Part shown: positions 44,877 to 55,303 of the stretch, in pieces
Layout of the letters: each line of letters opens with the position of its first letter
How positions within the stretch are numbered: position 1 is the stretch's first letter
From: Secundilactobacillus pentosiphilus
Lineage (GTDB): Bacteria; Bacillota; Bacilli; Lactobacillales; Lactobacillaceae
DNA length: 64,000 bases
Assembly: GCF_002217985.1 (NCBI RefSeq)
Contig: NZ_BCMI01000009.1
Location: 1 to 64,000 of the forward strand
Direction of reading: 5' to 3'
Position numbers and translations under genes: made by a program
Notes under the pieces: model-generated
Told to the model about the DNA's origin: nothing
Seen by the model: the letters and a program-made list of their open reading frames with translations, nothing else
The model's database searches: none

Positions 44877-46763
44877 TTATTCAACGTACTGACTCAAATA
44901 ATCCCACCGGGTCATTTTTTCGTCCAGCTTTTTGTCAGTGGCTTCAAAATCAGCTTGCAACGAAGCTAATTTATCATAATTATCGCCATTTTGGTTCATT
45001 TGTGACTGCAAATCGGCTTTTTTCTTCTCTAAGGCATCAATTTCGTCTTCGATACCGTCCCACTCCAGCTGCTCTTTGTAAGTAAGCTTTGTTTTTTTCT
45101 GTTTCTGAGGTGTTGCGGCAGCTGTTTTCGGTTTGGGAGCGGCTTTTTTGCTGCTGGCTTGCGTTTTCTTCTTTTGACTGGCTAGGTAGTCGGTAAATAA
45201 CCCGCTGTACCGTTCAATTTTACCGTTGCCGTCAAAAATCAGCAGTTTGTCGGCCACCTTATCCAGGAAGTAACGGTCATGGGAGACGGTAATGACGGTA
45301 CCGTTAAAATGATTAACGTAGTCTTCAAGCACCGTTAACGTCGAAATATCCAAGTCGTTTGTCGGTTCATCCAAGAAAAGGACGTTAGGCTGTTCCATTA
45401 ACAGCTTTAACAGGTACAGCCGACGCTTTTCACCACCGGACAGTTTACGAATCAGCGTCCCGTGCATGAAACTTGGGAACAGGAATTCTTCCAGCAGTTC
45501 GGAAACGGAGATTGATTGACCGTTTTTATCGGTAACGTTATTCCCAACTTCACTGAGGTAGGTAATGATCCGCTTATCTTCTGGAATCGGCTCTGTCCGC
45601 TGCGTGTAGTAGGCCATTTTAACCGTTTCACCAACCGTAATGATACCGGAATCAAGCGGCAGCCGTTGTGCCATCACGTTTAAGAGCGACGATTTACCGG
45701 CCCCGTTTTCACCGGAGATCCCGATGCGGTCTCCCGCTTGCACCAGCAAGTTGAAGTCTTTCAAAATCAAGTGGTCATCCAGCTTTAAATTGGCATCCTT
45801 TAACTCGATAACTTGCTTACCTAGCCGTGACTGACCCAGATCAATGGAAACATCCTGTTCAACGGGCGTGCTGCCCAGGTTTTCTTTAATCTTATTAAAG
45901 CGGTTGATCCGCGCCTGCTGTTTAGTTGAACGGGCGTGAGCCCCCGCTTTCATCCAAGCCAGTTCCTGCTTGTAAAGCTGTTGCTGCTTATGGTCCGCAT
46001 TAGCTTCTTGTTCAACCCGTTCAGCTTTTTGGCCAACGTAGTCTTGGTAATTGCCATCATAGTGAAACAGACGGCCAAAAGACAGTTCCCAAATATGGTT
46101 GACCACTTGATCCAAGAAGTAACGATCATGGGTAACCACCAGTAAGGCACCCTTATAATTAGCTAAATAGTTTTCCAGCCAGTCAATGGAGTCAAAATCC
46201 AAATGGTTAGTCGGTTCATCCAGCAGTAAGAGATCAGGCGCTTGAATTAAGACCTGTGCCAGACCAACCCGTTTACGCTGACCGCCAGACAAAGTACCGA
46301 TTTGCTGGTTTAAGTCCGTAATGTGCAACTGCGTCAAAATGGTTTTAACGTCGCTTTCAGCATTCCAGGCATCAGCTTCATTCATCTGTGCTTCAGCATC
46401 CATGTACTGTTGCTGCTTTTTCTGATCTTCTGGATCTTCACTGTATGCAGCTAAGGTGTCCTCATAACGGCGAATAATTTTAAACACTTTTTGCGAGCCG
46501 GAAAAAATAGCATCCATAATCGTTTGCTGATCATTGAACTCCGGTTCTTGCTTTAAGTACGCAATGGAATATTCATTCGGCGTAATAATATCACCGGAAT
46601 ACTGGGCCAGCCCCGCTAACGTATTCAGCAGACTGGTTTTACCACTGCCGTTAGTACCGATTAAACCAATTCGATCATTTTCGTTAATAATGAAATCGAC
46701 CTTATCAAACAGTGTCTTCTCACCGTATGTTCGGGTCAATCCTTCTGCTCTTAATGTTTGCAT
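44877..46763 (-). CDS. ABC-F family ATPase (Uup-like)
   Basis: 628 residues, two ABC domains without membrane parts. Walker A GTNGSGKTSLLN and GENGAGKSSLLN. Signatures LSGGQRKRVGLAQ and LSGGEKRRLYLLK. Walker B LLLLDEPTNHLD and LFLDEPTNDLD. A basic linker (K/P/A-rich, about 535-560) leads to a C-terminal coiled coil (about 565-625), the Uup type. It likely acts on ribosomes or nucleic acid, and a resistance role is not implied. It starts 4 bp after cca. Confidence 0.93.
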   Translation of the reverse strand: MQTLRAEGLTRTYGEKTLFDKVDFIINENDRIGLIGTNGSGKTSLLNTLAGLAQYSGDIITPNEYSIAYLKQEPEFNDQQTIMDAIFSGSQKVFKIIRRYEDTLAAYSEDPEDQKKQQQYMDAEAQMNEADAWNAESDVKTILTQLHITDLNQQIGTLSGGQRKRVGLAQVLIQAPDLLLLDEPTNHLDFDSIDWLENYLANYKGALLVVTHDRYFLDQVVNHIWELSFGRLFHYDGNYQDYVGQKAERVEQEANADHKQQQLYKQELAWMKAGAHARSTKQQARINRFNKIKENLGSTPVEQDVSIDLGQSRLGKQVIELKDANLKLDDHLILKDFNLLVQAGDRIGISGENGAGKSSLLNVMAQRLPLDSGIITVGETVKMAYYTQRTEPIPEDKRIITYLSEVGNNVTDKNGQSISVSELLEEFLFPSFMHGTLIRKLSGGEKRRLYLLKLLMEQPNVLFLDEPTNDLDISTLTVLEDYVNHFNGTVITVSHDRYFLDKVADKLLIFDGNGKIERYSGLFTDYLASQKKKTQASSKKAAPKPKTAAATPQKQKKTKLTYKEQLEWDGIEDEIDALEKKKADLQSQMNQNGDNYDKLASLQADFEATDKKLDEKMTRWDYLSQYVE

Positions 46764-46767
46764 TTTG

Positions 46768-47982
46768 TCACGCTTTCTCGTTTAAATAGTTAATTGCTGC
46801 CTCAAGCAGCGTTTTATTTTGGTTATCTAACTGTCCTTCAACGACTTGCCGTTCAAGAAAATTCAGGGCTCGTCCCAGTTGCGGACCGGGTTTGATCCCC
46901 GCGGCCATCAGGTCCTGACCGGTAATGGCCAACGCCTTCTTGGAATGGATCTGTAAAGCACCGTACTGGTCTAATAAGGACGCCGTTTCGTACGATGACT
47001 GCCCTAACTTTTGAGCCACTTCATTGGCGATTGACAATAATTCATTGCCAGTTTGGTAAACTAGCCAAGCATCCACCGAATGCGTTGCAATCCCGTGAAC
47101 TGCTTTAACGGCTACCTGAACGTCTTCAATCAGCTGATTTGCTGACTTCCAGTCCTTTAGCAGCTGATTGACCTGCTTGCTGGATAAGTTAAACGCCGCT
47201 GCTAATAACGTCCAGACCGCCGTTTCGTTACTCATACCGCTCTTTAACTCAGTTCGCAGCTGATTAAATTGTGCTTGATACGGCTTAAAGTCCGGACAAT
47301 ATTGGTATAATCCCGTCTCCATAAAAACGTCAAGCCCCATAGCTGGCCACTGGCCTAACAGCATTTTAACGAACTCAACGTGAATCCGCTCCACGGCAAT
47401 TTTAGTCAGCAAACCACCGTGATGTTTAATGCCGACAACGGTCTCCGGGTCAATGACAAAATTTAGCTGGCTAGCAAACCGCACGGCACGCATCATACGC
47501 AATGCATCTTCATTAAAACGCTTTTCAGGGTCACCCACGGCCCGGATCCGGTGGGCTTTCAAATCCTTCAACCCATCAAAATAATCGATGATCGACCCGT
47601 CAGTTTTCAGTGCTAAGGCATTAATGGTAAAATCCCGGCGGTTGAGGTCTTCTTTTAGGGACCTGACGAACTTTACTGAATCCGGCCGGCGGTAATCCTG
47701 GTAACCAGACTCAGTTCTAAAGGTCGTCGTCTCATAGCCGGTACCGTGGTCCAAAATCATCACGGTTCCGTGCTCGATGCCGGTATCAACGGTACGCTTA
47801 AAGAGTGATTTGACCTCTTCCGGATAGGCACTAGTAGCGATATCAACATCGTGGATCGGTAACCCCAATAGGGTGTCACGGACCGAACCGCCAACGTAGT
47901 AAGCTTCATAACCAGCGGCTTCGATAGTATCGATGATTGGTTGTGCTTTTACAAATTCTTCCGGTAGTGTTTCAATTCTCAT
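46768..47982 (-). CDS. cca: CCA tRNA nucleotidyltransferase
   Basis: 404 residues, class II. The head has YYVGGSVRDTLLGLPIHDVDIATSAYPEEV with the catalytic DxD, then RRDFTINALAL and the ERxxxE-type neck VERIHVEFVKMLLG. It adds or repairs the CCA end of tRNAs. It is followed at 4 bp by the ABC-F gene. Confidence 0.97.
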   Translation of the reverse strand: MRIETLPEEFVKAQPIIDTIEAAGYEAYYVGGSVRDTLLGLPIHDVDIATSAYPEEVKSLFKRTVDTGIEHGTVMILDHGTGYETTTFRTESGYQDYRRPDSVKFVRSLKEDLNRRDFTINALALKTDGSIIDYFDGLKDLKAHRIRAVGDPEKRFNEDALRMMRAVRFASQLNFVIDPETVVGIKHHGGLLTKIAVERIHVEFVKMLLGQWPAMGLDVFMETGLYQYCPDFKPYQAQFNQLRTELKSGMSNETAVWTLLAAAFNLSSKQVNQLLKDWKSANQLIEDVQVAVKAVHGIATHSVDAWLVYQTGNELLSIANEVAQKLGQSSYETASLLDQYGALQIHSKKALAITGQDLMAAGIKPGPQLGRALNFLERQVVEGQLDNQNKTLLEAAINYLNEKA

Positions 47983-48151
47983 TTTGATCGACCCTTTTAT
48001 CTGAGTTATGCTGCAACTTCTTTTTTCAGTCTACTCAAGTTTACCAGATATCCACCCCATAAACCAACTGCACTTCAAGCGAATATGCTATGATAATTGA
48101 GGAATATGACTTCGCGGAATGAAGAAAGTAATCTATTTAGGGGGAATCAGT

Positions 48152-49051
48152 TTGACTAATAACACGAATAACGTTGAGGAAAAAATCCGTTTGATTGATT
48201 TACTAATGATTGCCATTGGTTGTGCAGCCTACGCCTTTGCGCTGGTCACGTTTAACATTGCTAATCAGCTTGCTGAAGGCGGTATTACTGGTGTAACGCT
48301 GATTTTAAAGGGGTTATTTAACTTTAACCCGGCTTATTCAACCATTTTAATCAATATTCCCTTGATCTTGTTTGGCTATCGTCTTTTAGGTCGGCGCACG
48401 ATTATTTACACGTTGTACGGGACCTTAATGCTGTCGGCGTTTTTATGGATTTGGCAGCGGGTTCCATTAAGTATTGATCTACATCATGATCTGTTTTTGG
48501 CTGCCATGGCGGCTGGGATTACCGGCGGTGCTGGCAGCGGATTACTGTACCGCTTTGGCGGCACCACTGGCGGAACGGATGTCATCGCCCGAATTTTCGA
48601 ACGTTTCCGGGGCATTCCAATGGGTCAGACCCTTTTATGGTTGGACGTGTTAGTCCTGTTCATTTCTCTGATCTACATTGATATTCGCCATATGGCTTAT
48701 ACGCTGCTTTATTCCTACGTCTTCTCCCGCCTCGTCAACTTCATCCTCAGCGGGACGTACGCCGCTAAAGGCGTGCTGATTGTCAGTTCGAAGTCGCAGG
48801 AAATCGTGGATCAAGTCATGACTGTCCTGCAACGGGGTGTCAGCATCCTTCATGGTGAAGGTGGTTATTCTCATAAAGACCGCCCAATGCTCTATGTCGT
48901 TGTCAGTCCGAGTGAACTGCATGATCTGCAAATGATTGTCGGTGAACTTGATAAGAACGCCTTTATGACGATCTTTGACGTCAATGAAGCCATTGGCGAA
49001 GGCTTTACCTATGCCCGACCCAGTCACAATATTTTTAAACACGTTGGTTAG
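48152..49051 (+). CDS. YitT-family membrane protein
   Basis: About 299 residues with five or six N-terminal membrane segments carrying EGGITGVTLILKG and FGGTTGGTDVIARI, then a soluble DUF2179 domain (about 225-295, ending in IFDVNEAIGEGF). The function is unknown in this family. GGGGGA lies 7 bases before a TTG at 48152, a better start than the ATG at 48119. It is divergent from cca. Confidence 0.9.
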   Translation: MTNNTNNVEEKIRLIDLLMIAIGCAAYAFALVTFNIANQLAEGGITGVTLILKGLFNFNPAYSTILINIPLILFGYRLLGRRTIIYTLYGTLMLSAFLWIWQRVPLSIDLHHDLFLAAMAAGITGGAGSGLLYRFGGTTGGTDVIARIFERFRGIPMGQTLLWLDVLVLFISLIYIDIRHMAYTLLYSYVFSRLVNFILSGTYAAKGVLIVSSKSQEIVDQVMTVLQRGVSILHGEGGYSHKDRPMLYVVVSPSELHDLQMIVGELDKNAFMTIFDVNEAIGEGFTYARPSHNIFKHVG

Positions 49052-49109
49052 GGGCGTGTTTTTTGTTTTTATTTTATAAGTTAAAGTAACTTTTTATCTT
49101 TTACTTATC

Positions 49110-49136
49110 AAAAAAAGATCGTCTCTTCGACGACCT
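49110..49136 (-). terminator. Terminator of the TPR gene
   Basis: AGGTCGTC and GACGATCT (one G-U) close a 5-nt loop and are followed by six T on the minus strand. Confidence 0.8.
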
Positions 49137-49144
49137 TCCGCACT

Positions 49145-50413
49145 TTAGAAATCATTTTCTTCTTCAGTTTCCAGCATGTCCGCCATTTCAGCGTCGTCTG
49201 GCACAACTTTGACGTAGGCTTTCAGGACCTTCATCATCTGGTCGCGCTCACCCATTTCACGGAAGAAGTACACTGCTGGCTTTAAAAAATCGGCCTGGTC
49301 CATAAAGTATGGTACTGCCGCTTGATAATACCGGTCGGCTTTTTCATACTGCTCCAATTGCGCGTAAGATACCGCTAAATTCCAGTATAGCTGCGGATCC
49401 AGGTTATCCTGCCCCACGTAGTCGGTCAAAAAGGCCACGTTATCCTGAAAACGGTGCTGTTTGACGTAAAGATTAGATAGTTTAATGACCATATCCAAAT
49501 CTTCGGGGTCTAACGCATGCCCCTTCTTCAAGTACGTTTCCGTCAGCGACTCATTACCTACCCGAGCTGCAATATCGGCCGCGTATGACCAGAGTTTTTG
49601 ATTGTACTGATCGACCCCCAGGCCTTCTTGCAAGGCCTTTAAAGCATCGTCTAACCGGTTTTCAGCGACGAGTGCTTGCCCGAGATAGGGATAGAGACTC
49701 GTATACTGCGGATCAGTCTCCTTTAATTCATTAAACAACTTAACTGCTGGCTGATAATCTTTCAGCTGCAAGTAGGTAAAAGCTGTCTCAAACTTCACGT
49801 CAGGGGTCATATCACCCGAATGGATCTGCTTTAAATAGCCGATTGCTTGTTCAAAACGCCCCGCATTGGCGTAAGCCACCCCAATGCGTTCTACTAAGTT
49901 GACGGCACTGAATTCAGGGATCCCCTGTTTGATCAGACCGAGGTACAGCGGAATTGCTTTTTTAAATTCCCGCATGACAAAGTAAAGCTCCGCTAGAGCA
50001 AATTGAATAGCTGGTTCATCTGGCGCCAGTTTAAGGGCTTCTAACAGCTTTTGTTCACTGACCTCAAACAGTTCTTGGGTCTGATACAAATCAGCTGCCA
50101 CCATCAACGAGCGGACATAGGCCGGTGAATCCGGCGACACCTCGTTTAACAACGTCAACGCTTCATCGTTTTGATCATCATCGATCAAGATGTCAGCTAA
50201 GTTGACCCGCAAATCGTCTTCCTCGGGATAGCGTTTTAAGAGTTTTTCGTAAATTCGTTTTGACTGGTTTAAAAATCCCAGTGAATAAAGTTCTTCTGCC
50301 AAACTGTAAAGCGTATCGTCGTCATCATGACGCAACGCGCTCGCATAGGCTTTTTTAAATTGATCAAGTTGACCGCGTTCCAGCTGGTCAAGGGCTTGCT
50401 GTGAATAACTCAT
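49145..50413 (-). CDS. Tetratricopeptide-repeat protein (YpiA-like)
   Basis: 422 residues made almost wholly of helical TPR units of about 34 residues (for example YSLAEELYSLGFLNQSKRIYEKLLKRYPEE; repeats run from about 20 to 410). There is no signal peptide or enzyme domain, so it is a cytosolic protein-interaction scaffold of unknown partner. It lies just downstream of hup, a position seen in many lactobacilli, but hup has its own terminator. Confidence 0.9.
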   Translation of the reverse strand: MSYSQQALDQLERGQLDQFKKAYASALRHDDDDTLYSLAEELYSLGFLNQSKRIYEKLLKRYPEEDDLRVNLADILIDDDQNDEALTLLNEVSPDSPAYVRSLMVAADLYQTQELFEVSEQKLLEALKLAPDEPAIQFALAELYFVMREFKKAIPLYLGLIKQGIPEFSAVNLVERIGVAYANAGRFEQAIGYLKQIHSGDMTPDVKFETAFTYLQLKDYQPAVKLFNELKETDPQYTSLYPYLGQALVAENRLDDALKALQEGLGVDQYNQKLWSYAADIAARVGNESLTETYLKKGHALDPEDLDMVIKLSNLYVKQHRFQDNVAFLTDYVGQDNLDPQLYWNLAVSYAQLEQYEKADRYYQAAVPYFMDQADFLKPAVYFFREMGERDQMMKVLKAYVKVVPDDAEMADMLETEEENDF

Positions 50414-50533
50414 TTAGACCCTCCGTTTCGTTCATTCATGAGACTATATGTTATCACTTTAGGAATTGGCAAACAAGCATGGTGTTTGCCCCAGAACCCG
50501 TGCGTGCTTAATTAAAATCCGTTTTTGAACAAC

Positions 50534-50563
50534 CAAAAAAAGCCAACCCTCATCGGATTGGCT
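50534..50563 (-). terminator. Terminator of hup
   Basis: AGCCAA and TTGGCT pair around an 11-nt loop and are followed by seven T on the minus strand. Confidence 0.8.
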
Positions 50564-50580
50564 CCACCGTCAATAATTAA

Positions 50581-50856
50581 TTATTTAACAGCGTCCTTCA
50601 AAGCTTTACCAGGCTTGAATGCTGGTACTTTGCTTGCAGGAATTTGAATTTCGGCACCCGTTTGTGGGTTACGGCCCTTACGAGCTGCACGTTCGCGAAC
50701 TTCGAAGTTACCAAAGCCGATTAATTGAACCTTTTCGCCCTTAGCCAAAGTTGCTTGAACTGAATCAAATACTGCATCTACTGCAGCAGTTGCATCCTTC
50801 TTAGTTAAGCCGGTTGCAGCTGCGACATCGTTAACAAGTTGTGCTTTATTTGCCAT
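50581..50856 (-). CDS. hup: DNA-binding protein HU
   Basis: 91 residues. [22 protein letters not shown] at the N-terminus, [21 protein letters not shown] for the DNA-embracing arm and [17 protein letters not shown] at the end are standard HU. The ATG at 50856 has AAGGAGG ahead, while the frame running upstream is chance. It is a major nucleoid protein. Confidence 0.98.
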   Translation of the reverse strand: MANKAQLVNDVAAATGLTKKDATAAVDAVFDSVQATLAKGEKVQLIGFGNFEVRERAARKGRNPQTGAEIQIPASKVPAFKPGKALKDAVK

Positions 50857-51100
50857 GAATGATTCGCCTCCTTGGATAATATATGATGAGTACAAAATCA
50901 TCTCATCTAGCCGATCAACAAGTCAATCAGGCCACTGAAATAATAACGGCATTCCGTATCATTTCTGATTCCAAGATAGCACACAAAGCCTATCATAGCA
51001 AGGTTTTTTGCGGTTTATGACGAATAATTATGCCAAAAGACCGTTTTTTGACGTATAAGCCTGAAAAATGAGCGGAAATCAAGCCTAATCAGGGCTGAGC

Positions 51101-52408
51101 CTACTTTCGGTGGCGTTCGATCAAGTGGATCGGCGTCCCGGTAAAATCAAAGTGTTCACGAATCTGATTTTCGAGGTAACGTTCATACGAAAAATGCATC
51201 AGATCGGGATCGTTCACAAATAAGACGAAAGTTGGCGGCTGAATAGCGACTTGAGTTGCATAGTAAACCCGCAAACGACGACCATTATCGTTGGGCGTCG
51301 GGTTCATGGCAATCGCGTCCATGATCACTTCGTTCAGCGTAGAAGACTGAATCCGTTTAGCATGGTTGCCAGCAACCGTCTTAATCATTGCTGGCAGCTC
51401 GCTCAACCGTTGATGCGTCTTAGCCGACACGAAGACGATCGGCGCGTAGGCCAGATACTGGAATTCTTCCCTCACGTGAACTTCAAAGTCGTGGAGCGTT
51501 TGATTATTTTTCTTGAGGGTGTCCCACTTATTGACCACGATAATAATTCCCCGGCCAGCTTCGTGAGCGTACCCGGCAACCCGTTTGTCCTGTTCACGGA
51601 TACCTTCTTCAGCGTTCAGCACGAATAACACCACATCTGAATTATCGATGGCTTTCATGGCACGCATCACACTATAGCGTTCCGTGTTTTCGTACACCTT
51701 ACCGCGTTTACGGATTCCGGCGGTATCGACCATGGTAAACTCAGTTGAGTCCGCCACGAACTTCGTATCAATGGCATCACGGGTCGTCCCGGCAACTTCG
51801 GAGACGATCACCCGGTTTTCACCCAGCAAGGCGTTTACTAATGACGACTTACCCACGTTTGGCCGGCCAATAAGACTAAACCGAATACTGTCGTCGTCAA
51901 CTTGACCACTCTTATCTGGAAAGGCTTTAATCACAGCATCCAGCAAGTCACCAAGTCCTAAACCATGGGCCCCTGAAATTGGGTAGGGATCACCAAAACC
52001 CAATGAATAAAAGTCATAGATGTCTTGCCGTAGTTCCGGATTATCAGCTTTGTTAACTGCCAGAACAACCGGCTTATCAGCGCGATAAAGGATCTTGGCG
52101 ACCCTATCATCGGCATCGGTGATGCCTTCTTTGACACTAACGACAAAGACGATCACATCAGCCTCATCAATCGCCACCTCAGCTTGTTGCGTAATTTGTT
52201 TTAAGAATGGTTCGTCACCCATGTCGATCCCACCAGTATCGATCATGCTGAACGTGTTTCCAAGCCATTCGCCGTGAGCATATATTCGGTCACGGGTAAC
52301 ACCTGGCGTATCTTCGACGATGGAAATTCGATCACCAGCAATCCGGTTAAAAATGGTTGATTTGCCGACGTTTGGTCGTCCGACAATGGCAACTGTTGGC
52401 ATACTCAT
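51101..52408 (-). CDS. der: Ribosome-associated GTPase Der (EngA)
   Basis: 435 residues with two GTPase domains: [18 protein letters not shown] and NKAD in the first; [23 protein letters not shown] and NKWD in the second; and a C-terminal KH-like domain. It acts in 50S assembly. It stands between rpsA and hup, as in Bacillus. Confidence 0.98.
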   Translation of the reverse strand: MSMPTVAIVGRPNVGKSTIFNRIAGDRISIVEDTPGVTRDRIYAHGEWLGNTFSMIDTGGIDMGDEPFLKQITQQAEVAIDEADVIVFVVSVKEGITDADDRVAKILYRADKPVVLAVNKADNPELRQDIYDFYSLGFGDPYPISGAHGLGLGDLLDAVIKAFPDKSGQVDDDSIRFSLIGRPNVGKSSLVNALLGENRVIVSEVAGTTRDAIDTKFVADSTEFTMVDTAGIRKRGKVYENTERYSVMRAMKAIDNSDVVLFVLNAEEGIREQDKRVAGYAHEAGRGIIIVVNKWDTLKKNNQTLHDFEVHVREEFQYLAYAPIVFVSAKTHQRLSELPAMIKTVAGNHAKRIQSSTLNEVIMDAIAMNPTPNDNGRRLRVYYATQVAIQPPTFVLFVNDPDLMHFSYERYLENQIREHFDFTGTPIHLIERHRK

Positions 52409-52455
52409 ACAACATCCCTCTTTTCTGTTCTAAATCATAACGGTTAAATCACAAC

Positions 52456-52501
52456 AAAAATGTCATCTTGAAACTGGCATTCCGTTTCAAAATGACATTT
52501 T
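52456..52501 (-). terminator. Terminator of rpsA
   Basis: AAAATGTCATTTTGAAACGG pairs with a nearly complementary arm (CAGTTTCAAGATGACATTTT) around a short loop, followed by T on the minus strand. Confidence 0.8.
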
Positions 52502-52543
52502 AATTAGTTTAATGAAAATTTCTGTTTTGAAACATTGATTTGA

Positions 52544-53800
52544 TTACTCGTTATCTGAATCGTTGTCCTTTTGGGCATTCTTCAGTTGGTCACCAACCAA
52601 ATCACCTAAGGTAAAGCCTTCATCATCGTCATCTGTTGACATTTGAGTAGGAGCAGCTTGCTTTCTTGGGGCACGTTGCTGCTTAGGTTGTTCATGGTTT
52701 TCGCTACCGGCAGGCTTTTCTTTCAAAGCTTTGATTGAAAGAGCCAAACGGTGAGCATCTGGGTGAACTTCCAAAACCTTGACCTTAACCTTTTCACCAG
52801 TTGATAAGACATCATTTGGTGTCGCAATGTGTTCGTGCGCAATTTGCGAAATATGAACTAGACCTTCAACACCTGGGAAGACTTCGACAAAGGCACCGAA
52901 ACTGGTCAAACGCTTAACCGTTCCTTCAAGTACTGAGCCTTCAGGCGCCTTTTCTTCGATGCCATCCCATGGTTCTGGTAAAGTCTGCTTAATTGAAAGT
53001 GAAATCCGGTTACGGTCTGGATCAACTGATAAGACCTTCACCTTAACTTCTTGGCCAACCTTCAAAACATCGGAAGGCTTTTCAACACGTTCGTAAGCAA
53101 TTTCAGAAACGTGAACTAAACCATCAACACCGCCAAGGTCAACGAAAGCACCAAAACTAGTCAAACGAGCAACCTTACCAGTTACTGTTTCACCGGCTTT
53201 AAGGGTACTCATGATTTCTTCACGCTTAGCAGCCTTTTCTTGTTCGAGCAGTGCACGGTGTGACAAGATCAAACGGTTTTCACTAGGTTCGATTTCAATA
53301 ATCTTAAAGGTTAAAGTCTGACCCTTAAATTGATTCAAATCTTCAACGAAGTGATCACTGATCATTGAAGCAGGTACGAAACCACGAACCCCTGCATCAA
53401 CAACTAAGCCGCCCTTAACCACTTGGGTAACGGGTGCTTCAATCGTTTCGCCAGCTTCGTACTTCTTTTGAATTTCGTCCCAAACCTTACGTGCTTCAAG
53501 ACGACGAACAGATAGCAAGTAACTGCCGCCTTCCTTATCGTTACCGATCTTTGAGATAACAACTAAATCAAGTTTGTCACCAACCTTGATGACGTCATTG
53601 ATATCAGAAACTGGTTTGGTTGAAAGTTCCTTTTGTGGTACCACACCTTCAATACCGGTGCCCTCGATACCAACGATAGCTTGTTTGTCATCGTCAATGG
53701 CTAAAATTTCACCCTTAACGACGTCACCAACTTTCACCGTTTCAATGCTATTTAAAGCATTTAATAAATCGTTGTTCTCATTGTTATTGTTTTCACTCAT
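52544..53800 (-). CDS. rpsA: 30S ribosomal protein S1 homologue (four S1 domains)
   Basis: About 418 residues with four S1 domains starting near residues 22, 106, 190 and 275. The last two are canonical (GKVARLTSFGAFVDLGGVDGLVHVSE; VKRLTSFGAFVEVFPGVEGLVHIS). A Glu/Lys-rich tail follows. This is the four-domain Gram-positive form (YpfD-like). It binds mRNA, and a full S1 role is less certain in Firmicutes. The ATG at 53800 has AAGGAGG ahead. Confidence 0.95.
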   Translation of the reverse strand: MSENNNNENNDLLNALNSIETVKVGDVVKGEILAIDDDKQAIVGIEGTGIEGVVPQKELSTKPVSDINDVIKVGDKLDLVVISKIGNDKEGGSYLLSVRRLEARKVWDEIQKKYEAGETIEAPVTQVVKGGLVVDAGVRGFVPASMISDHFVEDLNQFKGQTLTFKIIEIEPSENRLILSHRALLEQEKAAKREEIMSTLKAGETVTGKVARLTSFGAFVDLGGVDGLVHVSEIAYERVEKPSDVLKVGQEVKVKVLSVDPDRNRISLSIKQTLPEPWDGIEEKAPEGSVLEGTVKRLTSFGAFVEVFPGVEGLVHISQIAHEHIATPNDVLSTGEKVKVKVLEVHPDAHRLALSIKALKEKPAGSENHEQPKQQRAPRKQAAPTQMSTDDDDEGFTLGDLVGDQLKNAQKDNDSDNE

Positions 53801-53880
53801 ACGAACTTTTCCTCCTTGCGACAACTCTACTTTATATTTTATCCGAAAATCACCAATAATACCAGTAGCACGACGAACTT

Positions 53881-54567
53881 TTATGCGAATTCTTTTTGTT
53901 TTTTAGTAATTATGTCACTAATCTTGTCAACTACCTGGTCAATTGACAGGGAAGTCGTGTCTAAACGAACGGCATCTGCTGCTTGTGTTAATGGTGAAAT
54001 TGCCCGAGTTGAGTCCTTGTGATCCCGGATTTGAATTTCATTCCGCAGCTCATCAATCGGGGTATGAATCCCCTTTTCGGCATTATCTTTGAAACGTCGC
54101 TGTGCCCGTTCCTCAACACTGGCAACTAAAAAGATTTTAACTTCGGCTTTTGGTAAAACCGACGTCCCAATATCCCGGCCGTCCATCACAATACCGCCGG
54201 CCTCGGCAATCTTTCTTTGACGCTCGGTCAAGTCCTTACGAACCGTTCCCTGAGCCGCTACCGTCGAAACGTTATTCGTCACGTCTGGCTGGCGAATCGC
54301 CCCGGTAACTTCTTGACCATCAAGAAAAACTAATTGTTCGGGATTTCCTGGTTTAAACTCAATTTTGGTTGTTTTCAGCATTTCCGCTAATGCGGCCGCG
54401 TCATCCAAGGCCACGTTTTGCTGCATGGCCTTTAAAGTGACGGTTCGATACATTGCACCCGTATCGCAGTAAATGTAACGAAAACGGTGCGCTATTTTCT
54501 TAGCCACCGTACTTTTTCCAGCCGATGCTGGCCCATCAATTGCAACCTGTAACTCTTTTTTTGACAT
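53881..54567 (-). CDS. cmk: Cytidylate kinase
   Basis: 228 residues. P-loop AIDGPASAGKSTVAKKIA, YCDTGAMYRTVTL for the CMP-binding side, and MDGRDIGTSVLPKAEVKIFL. It phosphorylates CMP and dCMP. The frame is open upstream, but the ATG at 54567 with AGGTGG ahead gives the normal N-terminus. It begins within 20 bp of the LysM gene end and precedes rpsA. Confidence 0.97.
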   Translation of the reverse strand: MSKKELQVAIDGPASAGKSTVAKKIAHRFRYIYCDTGAMYRTVTLKAMQQNVALDDAAALAEMLKTTKIEFKPGNPEQLVFLDGQEVTGAIRQPDVTNNVSTVAAQGTVRKDLTERQRKIAEAGGIVMDGRDIGTSVLPKAEVKIFLVASVEERAQRRFKDNAEKGIHTPIDELRNEIQIRDHKDSTRAISPLTQAADAVRLDTTSLSIDQVVDKISDIITKKQKEFA

Positions 54568-54586
54568 TTTGTCCACCTGTATCAAC

Positions 54587-55237
54587 TTATTTGACGCGTA
54601 TTTTTTGTCCTGGGTGTAGCGTCTGGTTCCCAGAGATACCATTGAGCTGTTTCAGCTTTTCAACGGAGATCCCGTTATTCACAGCCACCCGATAAATACC
54701 TTGGCCCTGGCCAACAGTCGCGTACTTTGCACCGCCCGCCGAACTGGCAGAATGGTGTGAAGCGGCCGGCTTGGCTGGTTTCGTGGTCGTAGTCGATTGC
54801 TTGGGAGCAGTCGATTCAGTAGGTTGCTGCGTCTGCGAAGCTGAAGTGTCAACTGAGTTCGCCGCCGTATCGTGGCTGGTCTTTGAACTTGACTCAGCGG
54901 ACGACTTTTTGTCAGAGACTGACGAAGCTGCCTTCTTGGATGCAGATTTGGCAGCTTTTTTACGGTGTGTTTGACTGACAGCACTAGTCTGTTCACTGGA
55001 AACACTCATTGAGTTATCAGGTTTATTCATCGCACTCTGCCGCGCTAGGCCGTAAATTAAAGCCCCCACTGCAATCAGAATAATAATAGCAACTAAAATA
55101 ATTGTGATCAATCGGTTGTTGTGACTTTGCCGGTGACGTTTAGTCCGCGACAAATTCCCCTGTTCATCCCGGTCGTCCCCAAACGACTGGTCCCAAGGTT
55201 TGGTTTCAGATGATTGATCGTCTTTTTTTGGATCCAT
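54587..55237 (-). CDS. LysM-domain membrane protein (YpbE-like)
   Basis: 216 residues. A charged cytosolic head is followed by one membrane helix (about 43-66, LITIILVAIIILIAVGALIYGL), a long Ser/Thr/Lys-rich low-complexity stalk (about 75-165) and a C-terminal LysM module (YRVAVNNGISVEKLKQLNGI, about 182-216). It is probably anchored in the membrane and touches peptidoglycan. The recQ-LysM-cmk order matches recS-ypbE in Bacillus. Confidence 0.9.
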   Translation of the reverse strand: MDPKKDDQSSETKPWDQSFGDDRDEQGNLSRTKRHRQSHNNRLITIILVAIIILIAVGALIYGLARQSAMNKPDNSMSVSSEQTSAVSQTHRKKAAKSASKKAASSVSDKKSSAESSSKTSHDTAANSVDTSASQTQQPTESTAPKQSTTTTKPAKPAASHHSASSAGGAKYATVGQGQGIYRVAVNNGISVEKLKQLNGISGNQTLHPGQKIRVK

Positions 55238-55303
55238 CGTGTTACCTCCTCAAAAACTTTCATTACGAATTGTACCATAGCTGGCGCTTGATTGGGAATT
55301 TTT

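Noticed and set aside
44877-46763. Antibiotic-resistance ABC-F (ribosome protection)
   Set aside because: The C-terminal coiled coil and the cca-thyA context fit the housekeeping Uup-like group, and nothing specific to resistance factors is seen.
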